From the NCBI RefSeq assembly GCF_020532805.1, contig NZ_MQTQ01000027.1, forward strand, positions 1-50,528: a stretch of 50,528 nucleotides of DNA, in the 5' to 3' direction. The position numbers were made by a program, and so were the translations under genes. The first letter of the stretch is position 1. Each line of letters starts with the position of its first letter. Below the pieces are notes generated by a model, which was given only the letters and a program-made list of their open reading frames with translations, searched no databases and had not been told where the DNA came from. The stretch comes from Arthrobacter sp. SO5 (GTDB lineage Bacteria > Actinomycetota > Actinomycetes > Actinomycetales > Micrococcaceae). Of the stretch, positions 9,749 through 19,069 are shown piece after piece.

Positions 9749-11101
9749 TCAGCCCTTGACGTACGGTATGCCGTCGGCCGCCGGCGGCCTGGAGCGGCCG
9801 ACGAGCCCGGCCACCGCGAAGACGGTCACGACGTACGGCAGCATGGCCATGAACTGGCTCGGCACGGGGGTGCCGATGATCGTCACGATGCTCTGCAGGT
9901 TATCGGCGAAACCGAACAACAGCGCGGCGAAGAACGCCCCGATCGGATTCCAGCGGCCCAGGATCATGGCCGCGAGGGCAATAAAGCCGCGGCCGCCCGA
10001 GATTTCCTTGGTGAAGCTGTCGATCGCCACGAGGGTGAAGAACGATCCACCGATTCCGGCCACGGCACCGCCCAGGGTGACGTTCCAGAAGCGGGTTGCG
10101 TTGACCTTGATGCCCAGGGTGTCGGCTGCCTGCGGGTGCTCGCCCACAGCCCGGACGCGCAGGCCCCACTTGGTCTTGAAGAGTCCGATCCAGATCACGA
10201 TCACGGCGACGTACATGAGGTAGCCCACCACGGACTGCTTGAACAGGATGGGCCCGATCACAGGGATGCCGGACAGGACCGGGATATCGATGATCGGCAG
10301 CCGGCCGGGCGAGTTGTACTTCGCCTTATCGGACTGCATCACGGTGCTGAACAGGAAGCCGGTGAGGCCGGAGACCAGGACGTTGAGGACGACGCCGACG
10401 ATGATCTGGTTGACCACATACTTGATGCTGAACAGGGCCAGCACCATCGAGACAAGCGCGCCCGCCACGGCTGCCGCGAGCAGGCCGGCATAGGGGTTGT
10501 GGGTCAGGCTGGCGACGAGAGCGGCAGTGAAGGCGCCGCCCAGGAGCTGGCCTTCGATGGCGATGTTCACGACGCCGGCGCGTTCGCACAGCACACCGGA
10601 CAGCGAGCCGAACACGATTGGCACGGCGAGCGTCACGGACCCGGCGATGAGGCCGGCCAGCGAGATGCTGGGGGTCCGGGCACCGCCCACCACCCAGATC
10701 AGGAAGGCGACCACGAAGATGACCGTGAACACGGCCGGCAGCCAGCGCGGGGGACGCCGGTTCCTGTTCGCCTTCAGGGCCAAGGCGTAGCCCGCGAGCA
10801 CCAGCAGGATCACGGAGAGCACAATCCCGGACAGGAACGCGGGGACCTCGATCGCCGGCAGCTGGAAGAAATCCCCGCCGGAGGAAACCCCGAACTTAGC
10901 GGATCCTTGCGGGCCCAGCAGGCCAAAGAAGATGAAGGCGACGACGGCCAGCACCGCCAGCGTGACCGGCAGCTTCCAGGTTACGGGCTTGCCGGACTGC
11001 GCCGGCTTGTGGTTCGTGTCCGGCTGCGGTGTTGCCTGTCCCGATTTACCCTGGCCCGATTTGCCTGGTCCCGGGACGGGCGAGGTTGCTGTTGTGCTCA
11101 T
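9749..11101 (-). CDS. Nucleoside ABC importer permease (NupQ/BmpD-like)
   Basis: This permease (450 residues) has a BPD_transp_2 domain and about ten hydrophobic helices after a Pro/Gly/Lys-rich cytoplasmic N terminus of about 40 residues. FGSLSGVLCERAGVVNIAIEGQLL and GLRVRAVGEHPQAADTLGI are typical of nucleoside (BMP-dependent) permeases. Start is ATG 11101, overlapping the preceding permease stop (ATGA). It should pair with 11098–12483 to form the membrane channel. Confidence 0.9.
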   Translation of the reverse strand: MSTTATSPVPGPGKSGQGKSGQATPQPDTNHKPAQSGKPVTWKLPVTLAVLAVVAFIFFGLLGPQGSAKFGVSSGGDFFQLPAIEVPAFLSGIVLSVILLVLAGYALALKANRNRRPPRWLPAVFTVIFVVAFLIWVVGGARTPSISLAGLIAGSVTLAVPIVFGSLSGVLCERAGVVNIAIEGQLLGGAFTAALVASLTHNPYAGLLAAAVAGALVSMVLALFSIKYVVNQIIVGVVLNVLVSGLTGFLFSTVMQSDKAKYNSPGRLPIIDIPVLSGIPVIGPILFKQSVVGYLMYVAVIVIWIGLFKTKWGLRVRAVGEHPQAADTLGIKVNATRFWNVTLGGAVAGIGGSFFTLVAIDSFTKEISGGRGFIALAAMILGRWNPIGAFFAALLFGFADNLQSIVTIIGTPVPSQFMAMLPYVVTVFAVAGLVGRSRPPAADGIPYVKG

Positions 11102-12483
11102 GCGGCACCTCCGGTGGTTACGGCCTGCTTGGTTTTGCCGGCGGTCGCGGCCTGCTTCTTGCGCGGGTTAAGTCCGAAAATCGCCCGGACCAGGGGCGGC
11201 GCCGCGATGAACAACACAATGAGCGACTGCACCACGAGCACGATGTCGATCGGGGTGCCGGTCTGGATCTGCATCTGGACGGCGCCCGCGCGGAAGGCCC
11301 CAAACAGCAGGCCGGCGGCAAAGGTGCCCCACGGCGAGGAGCGCCCCAGCAGGGCCACGGTGATCGCATCGAAGCCGTAGGTTGCCGCGACACCGTCGGT
11401 CAGGACCTTCTCGGTGCCTGCCACCTGCGCGACGCCGGCCAGGCCGGCCAGGCCGCCGGCAATGGTCATTACCAGGACCGTAGCCCGGGGGACGTTGATG
11501 CCGGCAGTCAGGGCCGCCTTGGGGTTTGCCCCGACGGCACGGAACTCGAACCCGATGGTGGAGCGGTTTAGCAGCCACGAGACAAACACCGTGGCCGCGA
11601 TGGCCAGCAGGAAGCCGAGGTGCAGCCGGTACTGGCTGCCGAAGAGCAGCGGGTACACGGCGCTGGGATCCAGGATGGGGGAAATCGGGGTGGTCTCCCC
11701 CGGGCGCTGGAACAGCTTCGTGTCGAGCAGGTAGCGCAGGAAGTAGAGGGCGATGTAGTTGAACATAATCGTCACGATGACCTCGTGGGCGCCCGTCCTG
11801 GCCTTGAGCACGCCGACGATGCCGCCCCAGACGGCGCCGCCGATGACGCCGGCCACGAGGACCAGCAGCAGGTGCAGCCCGATCGGCAGGTGCAGCGCGA
11901 AGCCGACCCAGGAAGCGAGGATGCCGGCCATGATGATCTGGCCCTGCGCGCCGATGTTGAACAGGCCCGCGCGGAAGGCCAGGGCGACGCCGAGACCCGC
12001 CGTGATCAGCGGGGTGGCGATGGTCAGCGTCTCCATGAGCGGGGCGAACTGGCCGGCCACTCCTGTCCCGCGGGGGTTGAAGATGGCACCCTGGAAGAGG
12101 GCGACGTACGAGCTCGTGGCGGCGGACCAGACGGCGGCGAAGAAATCACCGGGCCGGGCAAAGAGGTAGCCCGCCGTGCTGGCCACTACCTTGTCCGTCA
12201 TGGCGATCAGCAGGCCGCCGAGGATCAGCGCCAGCAGCACTGCCAGGATGGTCACGATGCCGTTGCCGGTGAAGATCCTGCGCAGCAGCGACTCTGACTC
12301 ATCCGGGCCGCCGGGGAGGGATCCGCTCTGGGCCGTGGCCGGAACCGCCGATGGCTGCATCGCGCCTCCTGCGGTCTCAAGCGAGGCGACAAAGCCGGCG
12401 TCCTCTGCTGGCTCCCTCACCTCAGCGCCCGGAGAGCGCGTCTCTGGATCCGGTTCAGCCGGGGGTCGTGGCTGTTCAATCAT
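11098..12483 (-). CDS. Nucleoside ABC importer permease (NupP/BmpC-like)
   Basis: This is the second permease (461 residues), with an acidic, Pro-rich cytoplasmic N terminus of roughly 75 residues and about nine helices. FRAGLFNIGAQGQIIMAG and GFEFRAVGANPKAALTAGI are the matching nucleoside-permease motifs. Start is ATG 12483; it overlaps the ATPase gene by eight bases upstream and the next permease by four downstream. The tight overlaps imply balanced synthesis of the transporter subunits. Confidence 0.92.
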   Translation of the reverse strand: MIEQPRPPAEPDPETRSPGAEVREPAEDAGFVASLETAGGAMQPSAVPATAQSGSLPGGPDESESLLRRIFTGNGIVTILAVLLALILGGLLIAMTDKVVASTAGYLFARPGDFFAAVWSAATSSYVALFQGAIFNPRGTGVAGQFAPLMETLTIATPLITAGLGVALAFRAGLFNIGAQGQIIMAGILASWVGFALHLPIGLHLLLVLVAGVIGGAVWGGIVGVLKARTGAHEVIVTIMFNYIALYFLRYLLDTKLFQRPGETTPISPILDPSAVYPLLFGSQYRLHLGFLLAIAATVFVSWLLNRSTIGFEFRAVGANPKAALTAGINVPRATVLVMTIAGGLAGLAGVAQVAGTEKVLTDGVAATYGFDAITVALLGRSSPWGTFAAGLLFGAFRAGAVQMQIQTGTPIDIVLVVQSLIVLFIAAPPLVRAIFGLNPRKKQAATAGKTKQAVTTGGAA

Positions 12484-14173
12484 TGTTCTCTCCTACGGCG
12501 TTGGCTCCTGCGGCGCCGGAGGTGGACTCCTGCACGGGCCGGGCGGCCGTCGCCCGGCCGTCGGCCGGGGTCGTTGCCTGGTTCTTGGTGGCTGTGTCTG
12601 CATGCGCGCTCTCCGGGGAAAGCCCGGCCATCATGAGGCCGAGGACGTCGCGTCCGGTGCCGGCCGGAACAATGCCCACCAGCTTGCCCTTGTAGAGCAC
12701 GGCGATCCGGTCGGCGAGCTCCATGACCTCATCGAGTTCCGTGGAGACGATCATCACGGGCGTGCCGTGGTCGCGCTCGGCCACGATCCGTTTGTGCAGG
12801 AACTCGATGGATCCGACGTCGACCCCTCGGGTGGGCTGGGAGGCGATGAAGAGCCGCAGCGGCCGGGAGAGCTCCCGCGCCATGACGACTTTCTGCTGGT
12901 TGCCGCCGGACAGTGTCCCCGCCGCGAGCGAGCCTGACGGGGTGCGGACGTCGAATTCATCGATCCGGGTTTTCGCGTTTTCCAGGACCTTGGCCGGGTT
13001 CATGCTGATGCCGCTGGCGAAAGGCGCCTGGTCGTAGCGGTCGAGGATCAGGTTCTCGGCGATGGAGAACGTGCCGATCAGCCCGTCAAGCGAGCGGTCC
13101 TCCGGGACGAAGCCGACGCCGGCGTTGAGGACGTCCTTGACGCTGCGGCCGACGAGCTCCTCGTCATCGAGCAGGATGGAGCCGTGGACGCGGTCCTGCA
13201 GGCCGAGGATGGCCTCGGTCAGCTCCGTCTGCCCGTTGCCCTGGACACCGGCGATGGCGAGGATTTCGCCGCGCGCAATGTCGAAGCTGATGTTGTCTAC
13301 AACGTGCTGGCCGCTCGGCGCGATGACGGTCAGGTCCTTGACCTGGAAAGTTCTTTCCTGGGGATTGGCCGGGGCCTTGTCCAGGGTCAGGTTGACCGCT
13401 CGGCCCACCATCATGGAGGCGAGTTCGGTTGTCGAGGACGAGGGGCTGGCGGTGCCGACCACTTTTCCGCGCCGGATCACCGTGATGGTGTCGGACACGG
13501 CCTTGACCTCGCGGAGCTTGTGCGAAATGAAGACAATCGAGGTTCCGTGGCTCTTGAGCTGGCGCATGATGTCCAGCAGCTCTTCGGTGTCCTGCGGGGT
13601 AAGCACGGCGGTCGGTTCATCGAGGATGAGCACCTTGGCATCGCGGACCAGGGCCTTGATGATTTCGACGCGCTGCTGCACGCCGACGGGCAGGTCTTCG
13701 ATCAGGGCATCAGGGTCGACGTCGAAGCCGTACCGGTCCGAAATCTCCTTGATCTTCCGGCGGGTGTCATCCAGGTTCAGGAAGCCGCCCGCCTTCGTGG
13801 TTTCCGCGCCGAGTGCGACGTTCTCGGCAACGGTGAAGACCGGGATCAGCATGAAGTGCTGGTGCACCATGCCGATGCCTGCAGCCATCGCGTCCCCCGG
13901 GCCGCGGAAGGTGACTGGTTTGCCGTCAACGAGGATTTCGCCCTCGGTGGGCTCGTACAGCCCGTACAGGACGTTCATCAGCGTGGACTTGCCAGCGCCG
14001 TTCTCGCCGAGCAGACAGTGAATCTGCCCGGGTTCAACAACCACATCGATGTGATCGTTGGCTACCAGGGAGCCAAAGCGTTTGGTGATCCCCTTGAGTT
14101 CAAGTTTCAAAACTCTGACCAATCTCGAAGTGTCCGAATCGCGGGGCCCGGACGGGACGTAGGGCCGCAGCAC
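12476..14173 (-). CDS. Nucleoside ABC importer ATPase (NupO-like)
   Basis: This is a tandem two-domain ABC ATPase energising nucleoside uptake. The first domain has Walker [10 protein letters not shown] and Walker [14 protein letters not shown]; the second has a degenerate Walker A (GVQGNGQTE), LSGGNQQK signature and FIASQPTRGVD at the Walker B position, as usual for this family. The C terminus has an Ala/Thr-rich tail. The longest frame begins at GTG 14173 (565 residues). Conserved sequence starts only at KLELKGITKRFG, so TTG 14122 or TTG 14110 may be the true start; none has a strong ribosome-binding site. Confidence 0.92.
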   Translation of the reverse strand: MLRPYVPSGPRDSDTSRLVRVLKLELKGITKRFGSLVANDHIDVVVEPGQIHCLLGENGAGKSTLMNVLYGLYEPTEGEILVDGKPVTFRGPGDAMAAGIGMVHQHFMLIPVFTVAENVALGAETTKAGGFLNLDDTRRKIKEISDRYGFDVDPDALIEDLPVGVQQRVEIIKALVRDAKVLILDEPTAVLTPQDTEELLDIMRQLKSHGTSIVFISHKLREVKAVSDTITVIRRGKVVGTASPSSSTTELASMMVGRAVNLTLDKAPANPQERTFQVKDLTVIAPSGQHVVDNISFDIARGEILAIAGVQGNGQTELTEAILGLQDRVHGSILLDDEELVGRSVKDVLNAGVGFVPEDRSLDGLIGTFSIAENLILDRYDQAPFASGISMNPAKVLENAKTRIDEFDVRTPSGSLAAGTLSGGNQQKVVMARELSRPLRLFIASQPTRGVDVGSIEFLHKRIVAERDHGTPVMIVSTELDEVMELADRIAVLYKGKLVGIVPAGTGRDVLGLMMAGLSPESAHADTATKNQATTPADGRATAARPVQESTSGAAGANAVGENND

Positions 14174-14217
14174 CAGCCTAGTGCCTGGAGCCGGGCGCGG
14201 AGCGGGGTCCGCTCAAC

Positions 14218-14266
14218 GAAAAGCGCCACAGCCCGTGCGGTGGATGACCGGACGGGCCGTGGCGCT
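14218..14266 (-). terminator. Intrinsic terminator after the BMP lipoprotein gene
   Basis: The 15-base arms (14222–14236 and 14252–14266) pair with one mismatch around a 15-base loop. On the minus strand the stem is followed by TTTT. It lies 12 bases after the lipoprotein stop and before the ATPase gene, so it should keep most transcripts to the binding-protein gene and let only read-through reach the transporter genes. Confidence 0.85.
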
Positions 14267-14277
14267 GGAGGAGGAAG

Positions 14278-15387
14278 CTAGACCTTGGGGCTGGCGGCGG
14301 ATTCAACCTTCAGCTTGCCGTCGGCAATGTCCTTCTCGATCTGGAGCAGCTCGGTCTTGACGTCGGCCGGGACCTGGGATTCCATGTCGTGGAACGGGGC
14401 CAGCTGCACGCCGTCGTTCGCCAGCGTGCCAACGTACGGCGTGTTGGTGAACTTGCCTTCGGTGTCCTGCTTGACAACGGTCTCTACGGCCTCGCCCATC
14501 TGCTTCATGACGGAGGAGAGCATGATGTCCTTGTAGTCCGGCGCCGTGAGGAAGCCGTCGGAGTCAACCCAGATCAGCTTGACGTCCTTGCCTGCAGCCT
14601 TGGCTTCCTTCAGGGCCGCGCCCGCGCCCTTGCCGACCGGACCGGCGACGGGCATGACGATGTCCGCACCCTGGTCCAGGAAGTTCTGGGTGAACTGCTT
14701 GCCCTTGTCCTGCTTTTCGAAGTCACCGGTGAAGGAGCCGTCCTGCTTGGCCTTGTCCCAGCCAAGGACCTTGACGGACTTCCCCTTCTTCTCGTTGTAG
14801 TACTTCACGCCGTCGGCGTAGCCGTCCATGAAGATGGTGACGGTGGGGATCTTGATGCCGCCGAAGGTGGCAACCGTGCCCGTCTTGGTGGTGGCGGCTG
14901 CGAGGTACCCGGCGAGGAAGGCAGCCTGGGCCGTGTCGTAAATGATCGGCTTGACGTTGGCGATCGGGGTGTCGTAGCCGAAGTCGATGATGGCGAAGTG
15001 CTTGTCCGGGTTCGCCGTGGCCTGGGCCTTCGTGGCGTCGCCCAGCAGGAAGCCGACCGTGACGGTCAGGTTGCAGCCGGCTGCCACCATGGCGCGCAGG
15101 TTCGGCTCGAAGTCGTTGTTGGTCTTGGACTCAGCCTGGTTGACCTTGATGCCCAGGTCCTTCTCGGACTTCTTCAGGCCTTCGTAGGAGGACTGGTTGA
15201 ACGACTGGTCGTCGAATCCACCGGAGTCGGACACGATGCAGCCCGTGTAGTTGCTGGCGGTCTTGGTGGCGCTGCTGCCCGCGTCGGGGGCAGCCCCGCA
15301 ACCGGTGAGCAGGAGAGCAGCCGCACCGGCGGTGGCGACTCCGGCCATCGAACCGCGCTTGAGGGTTGCACGCAGGGAGTTCTTCAA
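14278..15387 (-). CDS. BMP family nucleoside-binding lipoprotein
   Basis: This is the extracellular substrate-binding lipoprotein (369 residues) of the nucleoside importer. I chose TTG 15387 because GGAGGAAC stands just upstream; the open frame to 15432 has no such support. The signal peptide ends in the lipobox LLTGC, and the mature protein begins with a Cys, Gly/Ala/Ser linker. Family motifs are SGGFDDQSFNQSSYEGL and VGFLLGDATKAQA, with FGGIKIPTVTIFMDGYADG near the middle. In the family the ligands are purine or pyrimidine nucleosides. The adjacent Cdd and phosphorylase genes favour pyrimidine nucleosides among the imported substrates (inference). Confidence 0.93.
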   Translation of the reverse strand: MKNSLRATLKRGSMAGVATAGAAALLLTGCGAAPDAGSSATKTASNYTGCIVSDSGGFDDQSFNQSSYEGLKKSEKDLGIKVNQAESKTNNDFEPNLRAMVAAGCNLTVTVGFLLGDATKAQATANPDKHFAIIDFGYDTPIANVKPIIYDTAQAAFLAGYLAAATTKTGTVATFGGIKIPTVTIFMDGYADGVKYYNEKKGKSVKVLGWDKAKQDGSFTGDFEKQDKGKQFTQNFLDQGADIVMPVAGPVGKGAGAALKEAKAAGKDVKLIWVDSDGFLTAPDYKDIMLSSVMKQMGEAVETVVKQDTEGKFTNTPYVGTLANDGVQLAPFHDMESQVPADVKTELLQIEKDIADGKLKVESAASPKV

Positions 15388-15627
15388 TGTTCCTCCAGGA
15401 AGAAAAGAGTAGGCGCTGCGACAGGAGTTCAATGAGTGTCTGTTGGCGGTATGGCCGCTGGAACGCTGTTTTCACTGATGGGATTCGCAGCACTGCGCCG
15501 AGGCGCACTGATGCAAGTAACTTTAGTGGCCTGGGACACGTGCAGGTAGCACAGGTCACCGGGATTCCCCAGATTGTTGAGAATTTGTTACCAATTGGTA
15601 GTCACCAGTGCGGGGCGCGCGCACAAG
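15388..15627. promoter_or_regulatory. BMP operon upstream region with a 12-bp palindrome
   Basis: No gene is supported in the 308 bases from 15388 to 15695. On the minus strand TAAAGT (15525–15520) fits the TANNNT -10 pattern for the lipoprotein gene, giving a leader of roughly 125 nt; I see no good -35 box. A perfect palindrome TACCAATTGGTA lies at 15589–15600, upstream of that promoter, and could be a repressor site. The stretch near 15628 is a terminator hairpin. Confidence 0.4.
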
Positions 15628-15669
15628 CGCCCCCGGCACCGGTTCCGGGAGGAAACGGCGCCGGGGGCG
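15628..15669 (-). terminator. GC-rich hairpin after the oxidoreductase gene
   Basis: The 14-base arms (15628–15641 and 15656–15669) pair with one mismatch around a 14-base loop, 27 bases after the stop at 15696. The minus-strand tail (GCTTGTG) is T-poor, so termination efficiency is uncertain. Confidence 0.6.
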
Positions 15670-15695
15670 GCGTGGTACAGGAGCTGGATCCGTCG

Positions 15696-16723
15696 CTAGA
15701 TGCGGACCAGCATCTTGCCGGTGTTCGCACCGTCCAGGAGGTCCATGAAGGCCTGCGGCGCATTTTCCAGGCCGTCGACGATCGTCTCGTCGTAGCGGAC
15801 GGTGCCGTCTGCGAGCCAGCCGGACATGGTCTCGATGAACTCGGCCATGTACTGCCAGTACCCGCCGACCAGGAAGCCCTTGAGCGTGAGCCCCTTGCCG
15901 ATGGCCTGCATGAGGTTCCGCGGGCCCGACGCGGGCTCGGTTGAGTTGTACTGCGAAATGGCGCCGCACATGGCCACCCGGCCACCGGCGGTGAGCGCGG
16001 ACAGTGCGGCTTCGAGGTGTTCCCCGCCGACGTTGTCGAAATACACGTCGATTCCGCGGTCGCCGGCGGCTGCGGCCAGCTGCTCGGACACCGGGCCGTC
16101 GTGGTAGTTGAAGGCAGCGTCGAAGCCGAGCTCCAGCAGCCGCGCCACCTTTTCCGGGGAACCCGCGCTGCCGATGACGCGGGACGCGCCCATGGCCTTG
16201 GCAATCTGCCCCACCAGGGAGCCGACTGCGCCCGCTGCACCTGAGACGAAGACGACCTCCCCGGCCTTGAAGTCGGCAACCTTGAGCAGGCCGGCGTAGG
16301 CCGTCAGGCCGGTCATGCCGAGCGCACCGAGGAAGGCGGAGGCGGGGGCCAGATCCGTGCGGGCCGGCGTGGTGGCGCCGGCGTCGAGCACGGCGTATTC
16401 GCGCCATCCCAGTGAATGGACGACGGCGTCGCCCACCTTACGGTCCGCCGAGCGGGACGCGATGACCTCGCCGACGGCACCGCCGTCGAGCGCCGCATCG
16501 AGTGCGAAGGGGGCCGAGTAGGACTTGACGTCGTTCATCCGGCCGCGCATGTAGGGATCGACGGAGATGTACAGGTTGCGGACCAGGATCTGGCCGTCCT
16601 GCAGTTCCGGCAGCGCCGACTCGGCGAGGCGGAAGTTCTCGGGCACGGGGCGGCCGTGCGGACGGGACGCGAGCTGGATCTCCCGCGTCGTGGCGGGAAT
16701 CGCGGTGGCTTCGGTGTGGGTGC

Positions 16724-16727
<4 letters not shown>
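15696..16727 (-). CDS. NADP-dependent oxidoreductase (MDR / CurA / enone reductase type)
   Basis: This medium-chain reductase (343 residues) lacks the zinc ligands of alcohol dehydrogenases and resembles leukotriene-B4 12-hydroxydehydrogenase, CurA and 2-alkenal reductases, which reduce the C=C bond of enones and enals with NADPH. Visible are ISVDPYMRGRM near residue 50, the Rossmann motif VSGAAGAVGSLVGQIAKAMGA (only part quoted: GAAGAVGS) and FDNVGGEHLEAAL. Start is ATG 16727, overlapping the ohr stop by four bases (ATGA). This coupling to a peroxide gene suggests detoxification of unsaturated carbonyls formed from lipid peroxides; that is inference. Confidence 0.9.
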
Positions 16728-17155
<428 letters not shown>

Positions 17156-17164
17156 GGGGTTCCG

Positions 17165-17203
17165 ATCTGTTGGGGAAATTTGTTGGGGAAATCTGTTGGG
17201 TCC
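17165..17203. repeat. Three 13-bp direct repeats in the ohrR–ohr gap
   Basis: The plus-strand unit is AT(C/T)TGTTGGGGAA at 17165–17177 and 17178–17190, with a third copy at 17191–17203 that diverges in its last bases. They fill most of the 57-bp space between the ohrR stop and the ohr start. Function is unknown. Confidence 0.85.
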
Positions 17204-17212
17204 GGGGGGTGC

Positions 17213-17677
17213 TCAGCGGTGGGCGTGGAGCGCGGCGGTGAGCCGGCCGAGAGTTTCCCGGAGGTGGTCGAGTTCGGCTGGCGGTAGACCGGCCGCGTCG
17301 GCGAGCCGTTGCGGGATGCCCGTGGCCCGCGCGCTCAGGGCCGCACCGGCAACGGTGAGAAAGGCCTCCACGCGGCGTTCGTCTGCGGCGGACCGGCGCC
17401 GTTCCACGAGGCCCAGCGCTTCCAGCCGCTTGAGCAGCGGCGAAAGCGTCCCAGAGTCCAGCCCGAGCTCCTCCCCCAGTTCCCGGACGCTGCGGGGCTG
17501 GTTTTCCCAGAGCACCAGCATCACGAGGTACTGCGGGTAGGTCAGGCCAATATCCTCGAGCATCGGCCGGTAGACGGCCGTCGCCGCGCGCGATGCGGAG
17601 TACATGGCGAAGCACAGCTGGCGGTCAAGCCGCGGTGCATCGGGGCTTGGCGCTTCGCGCGGAGGTGCATCGGTCAT
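17213..17677 (-). CDS. ohrR: MarR-family peroxide sensor OhrR
   Basis: This winged-helix repressor (154 residues) senses organic hydroperoxides through one reactive cysteine. Cys22 in QLCFAMYSASRA matches the sensing Cys of OhrR proteins, and the following LTYPQYLVMLVLWE is diagnostic. The recognition helix region is LGLDSGTLSPLLKRLEALGLVERRR, with the wing AADERRVEAFLT (segments quoted separately). Start is ATG 17677. It lies upstream of ohr, and an OhrR-like palindrome sits 18 bases before its start, so autoregulation and control of the operon are likely. Whether extra cysteines make it a two-Cys type is settled by sequence: only Cys22 is present, so one-Cys type. Confidence 0.95.
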   Translation of the reverse strand: MTDAPPREAPSPDAPRLDRQLCFAMYSASRAATAVYRPMLEDIGLTYPQYLVMLVLWENQPRSVRELGEELGLDSGTLSPLLKRLEALGLVERRRSAADERRVEAFLTVAGAALSARATGIPQRLADAAGLPPAELDHLRETLGRLTAALHAHR

Positions 17678-17694
17678 TCAAATAGCTTAGCCCA

Positions 17695-17705
17695 CAATTG
17701 AATTG
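17695..17705. promoter_or_regulatory. Candidate OhrR operator
   Basis: CAATTGAATTG is a perfect inverted repeat (CAATT-G-AATTG) in the AT-rich ohrR upstream region. Known OhrR boxes carry CAATT/AATTG half-sites of this kind. It would cover the ohrR promoter; no clean -35/-10 pair was identified. Confidence 0.65.
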
Positions 17706-17769
17706 CACACAACCTAAATGCAGGGAGGGCCCCCGCCACGGACGGGGCTTGCCCGCCGCGGAAAGGTGC

Positions 17770-18969
17770 TCAGAGGTCGCGGAGGGTCCGCAGCGCCGCG
17801 GCGGTGAGGACCCTGATGCCCAGGCCCAGGGCGCGTTCATCCAGGATGTAGTCGCCGCGGTGAAGGTCGTATTCTTCGCCGCCGGGGGTCTTGGTCCCCA
17901 GCCGCATCATGGCGCCGGGCGTCTCCGCCAGGAACCAGGCAAAGTCTTCCCCGCCCATGGACTGCGGGGTCAGGACCACTGCGCTTTCGCCGATTTCCGC
18001 ACGTGCGGAGGCCTCGATGAGTGCCGTCTCGTGTTCGGAGTTCACCACGGGCGGCACGCCGCGGGTGTGCTCGAGGTGTACGTCGACGCCGTAGGGAGCC
18101 GCGATTTCCTGGACCACTTCATCGAGGATTTTGCCGGCGCTGTGCCAGGCGTCCCGGTCCAGGCAGCGCATGGTGCCGGCCATAAAGCCGCTGGCCGGAA
18201 TGGCGTTCGGGGCTGAACCGGCGGAGATCTGGCCCCAGACGACGGAGACGCCGCTGCGGACATCGACGCGTCGGGACAGCACAGCCGGGACGTTCACGGC
18301 GATCTGCGCCAGCGCGAAGACGAGGTCCTCGGTCAGGTGGGGGCGCGAGGTGTGGCCGCCGCGTCCGGTCAGTTCGATCCTGATCGTATCGGAGGCCGAG
18401 GTGATGGCCCCGATCCGGGTGCCGATCTTGCCGACGTCGATCCGGGGGTCGCAGTGCAGGGCCAGGATGCGCGGCACGCCGTCGAGGACCCCTTGCTCAA
18501 TACAGGCGTGCGCGCCGCCGGGCATGGTTTCCTCGGCGGGCTGGAAGATGATCCGGACGGTGCCGCGCAGGGGCGACTCCTCGTGCATCCGCTGCAGGAT
18601 CAGGGCGATCCCGAGCATGGTGGCGGTGTGCACGTCGTGTCCGCAGGCGTGCGTCACGCCATGGTTCCTGGACGCAAACTCGAGGCCAGTCTCCTCAATG
18701 ATGGGCAGGGCGTCGATGTCCCCGCGGAGGGCGGCAGCGACGGGTCCTTCCCCGACGTCCACCGTCAGTCCGGTGCCTTCGAGGCGGCGGGGCTTGAGGC
18801 CCGCTTCCTGGAGCCGCTTGACCAGCTTGTCCGTGGTGCGGAACTCCTTGAAGGACAGCTCCGGATGCGCGTGGAGGTCACGTCGGAAAGCTATCAGTTC
18901 CGGCAGGAGGGGTTTCAGCCACGGCCCCACCAATGAGGTGGACTCAGCTTCAGTAGTGTAATTGCGCAC
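17770..18969 (-). CDS. M20 family metal-dependent amidohydrolase
   Basis: This is a co-catalytic metallohydrolase (399 residues) of the M20D / hippuricase / IAA-amino acid hydrolase group, which cleaves N-acyl amino acids. FRRDLHAHPELSFKEF is the N-terminal signature. Metal ligands appear in THACGHDVHTATMLG, PAEETMPGGA and ALHCDP, and the C-terminal QSMGGEDFAWFL carries the last ligands. Start is GTG 18969 with no ribosome-binding site; TAGAGT lies six bases upstream, which fits a leaderless transcript. Substrate is not predictable. Confidence 0.92.
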   Translation of the reverse strand: MRNYTTEAESTSLVGPWLKPLLPELIAFRRDLHAHPELSFKEFRTTDKLVKRLQEAGLKPRRLEGTGLTVDVGEGPVAAALRGDIDALPIIEETGLEFASRNHGVTHACGHDVHTATMLGIALILQRMHEESPLRGTVRIIFQPAEETMPGGAHACIEQGVLDGVPRILALHCDPRIDVGKIGTRIGAITSASDTIRIELTGRGGHTSRPHLTEDLVFALAQIAVNVPAVLSRRVDVRSGVSVVWGQISAGSAPNAIPASGFMAGTMRCLDRDAWHSAGKILDEVVQEIAAPYGVDVHLEHTRGVPPVVNSEHETALIEASARAEIGESAVVLTPQSMGGEDFAWFLAETPGAMMRLGTKTPGGEEYDLHRGDYILDERALGLGIRVLTAAALRTLRDL

Positions 18970-18975
18970 AGAATA

Positions 18976-18981
18976 ACTCTA
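18976..18981 (-). promoter_or_regulatory. -10 box for a leaderless M20 transcript
   Basis: TAGAGT on the minus strand (TANNNT) is followed by six bases and then GTG 18969, placing the expected transcription start at or next to the start codon. No Shine-Dalgarno sequence is present and no clear -35 box is seen. Confidence 0.6.
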
Positions 18982-19069
18982 GCGAGCGGACAATAAATAG
19001 CGGCATCGCGTACGGCGCGTTACGGCTGGTTGAATACCCGATCCGGGTCCGGCGGTGCCGGAGCGGACG

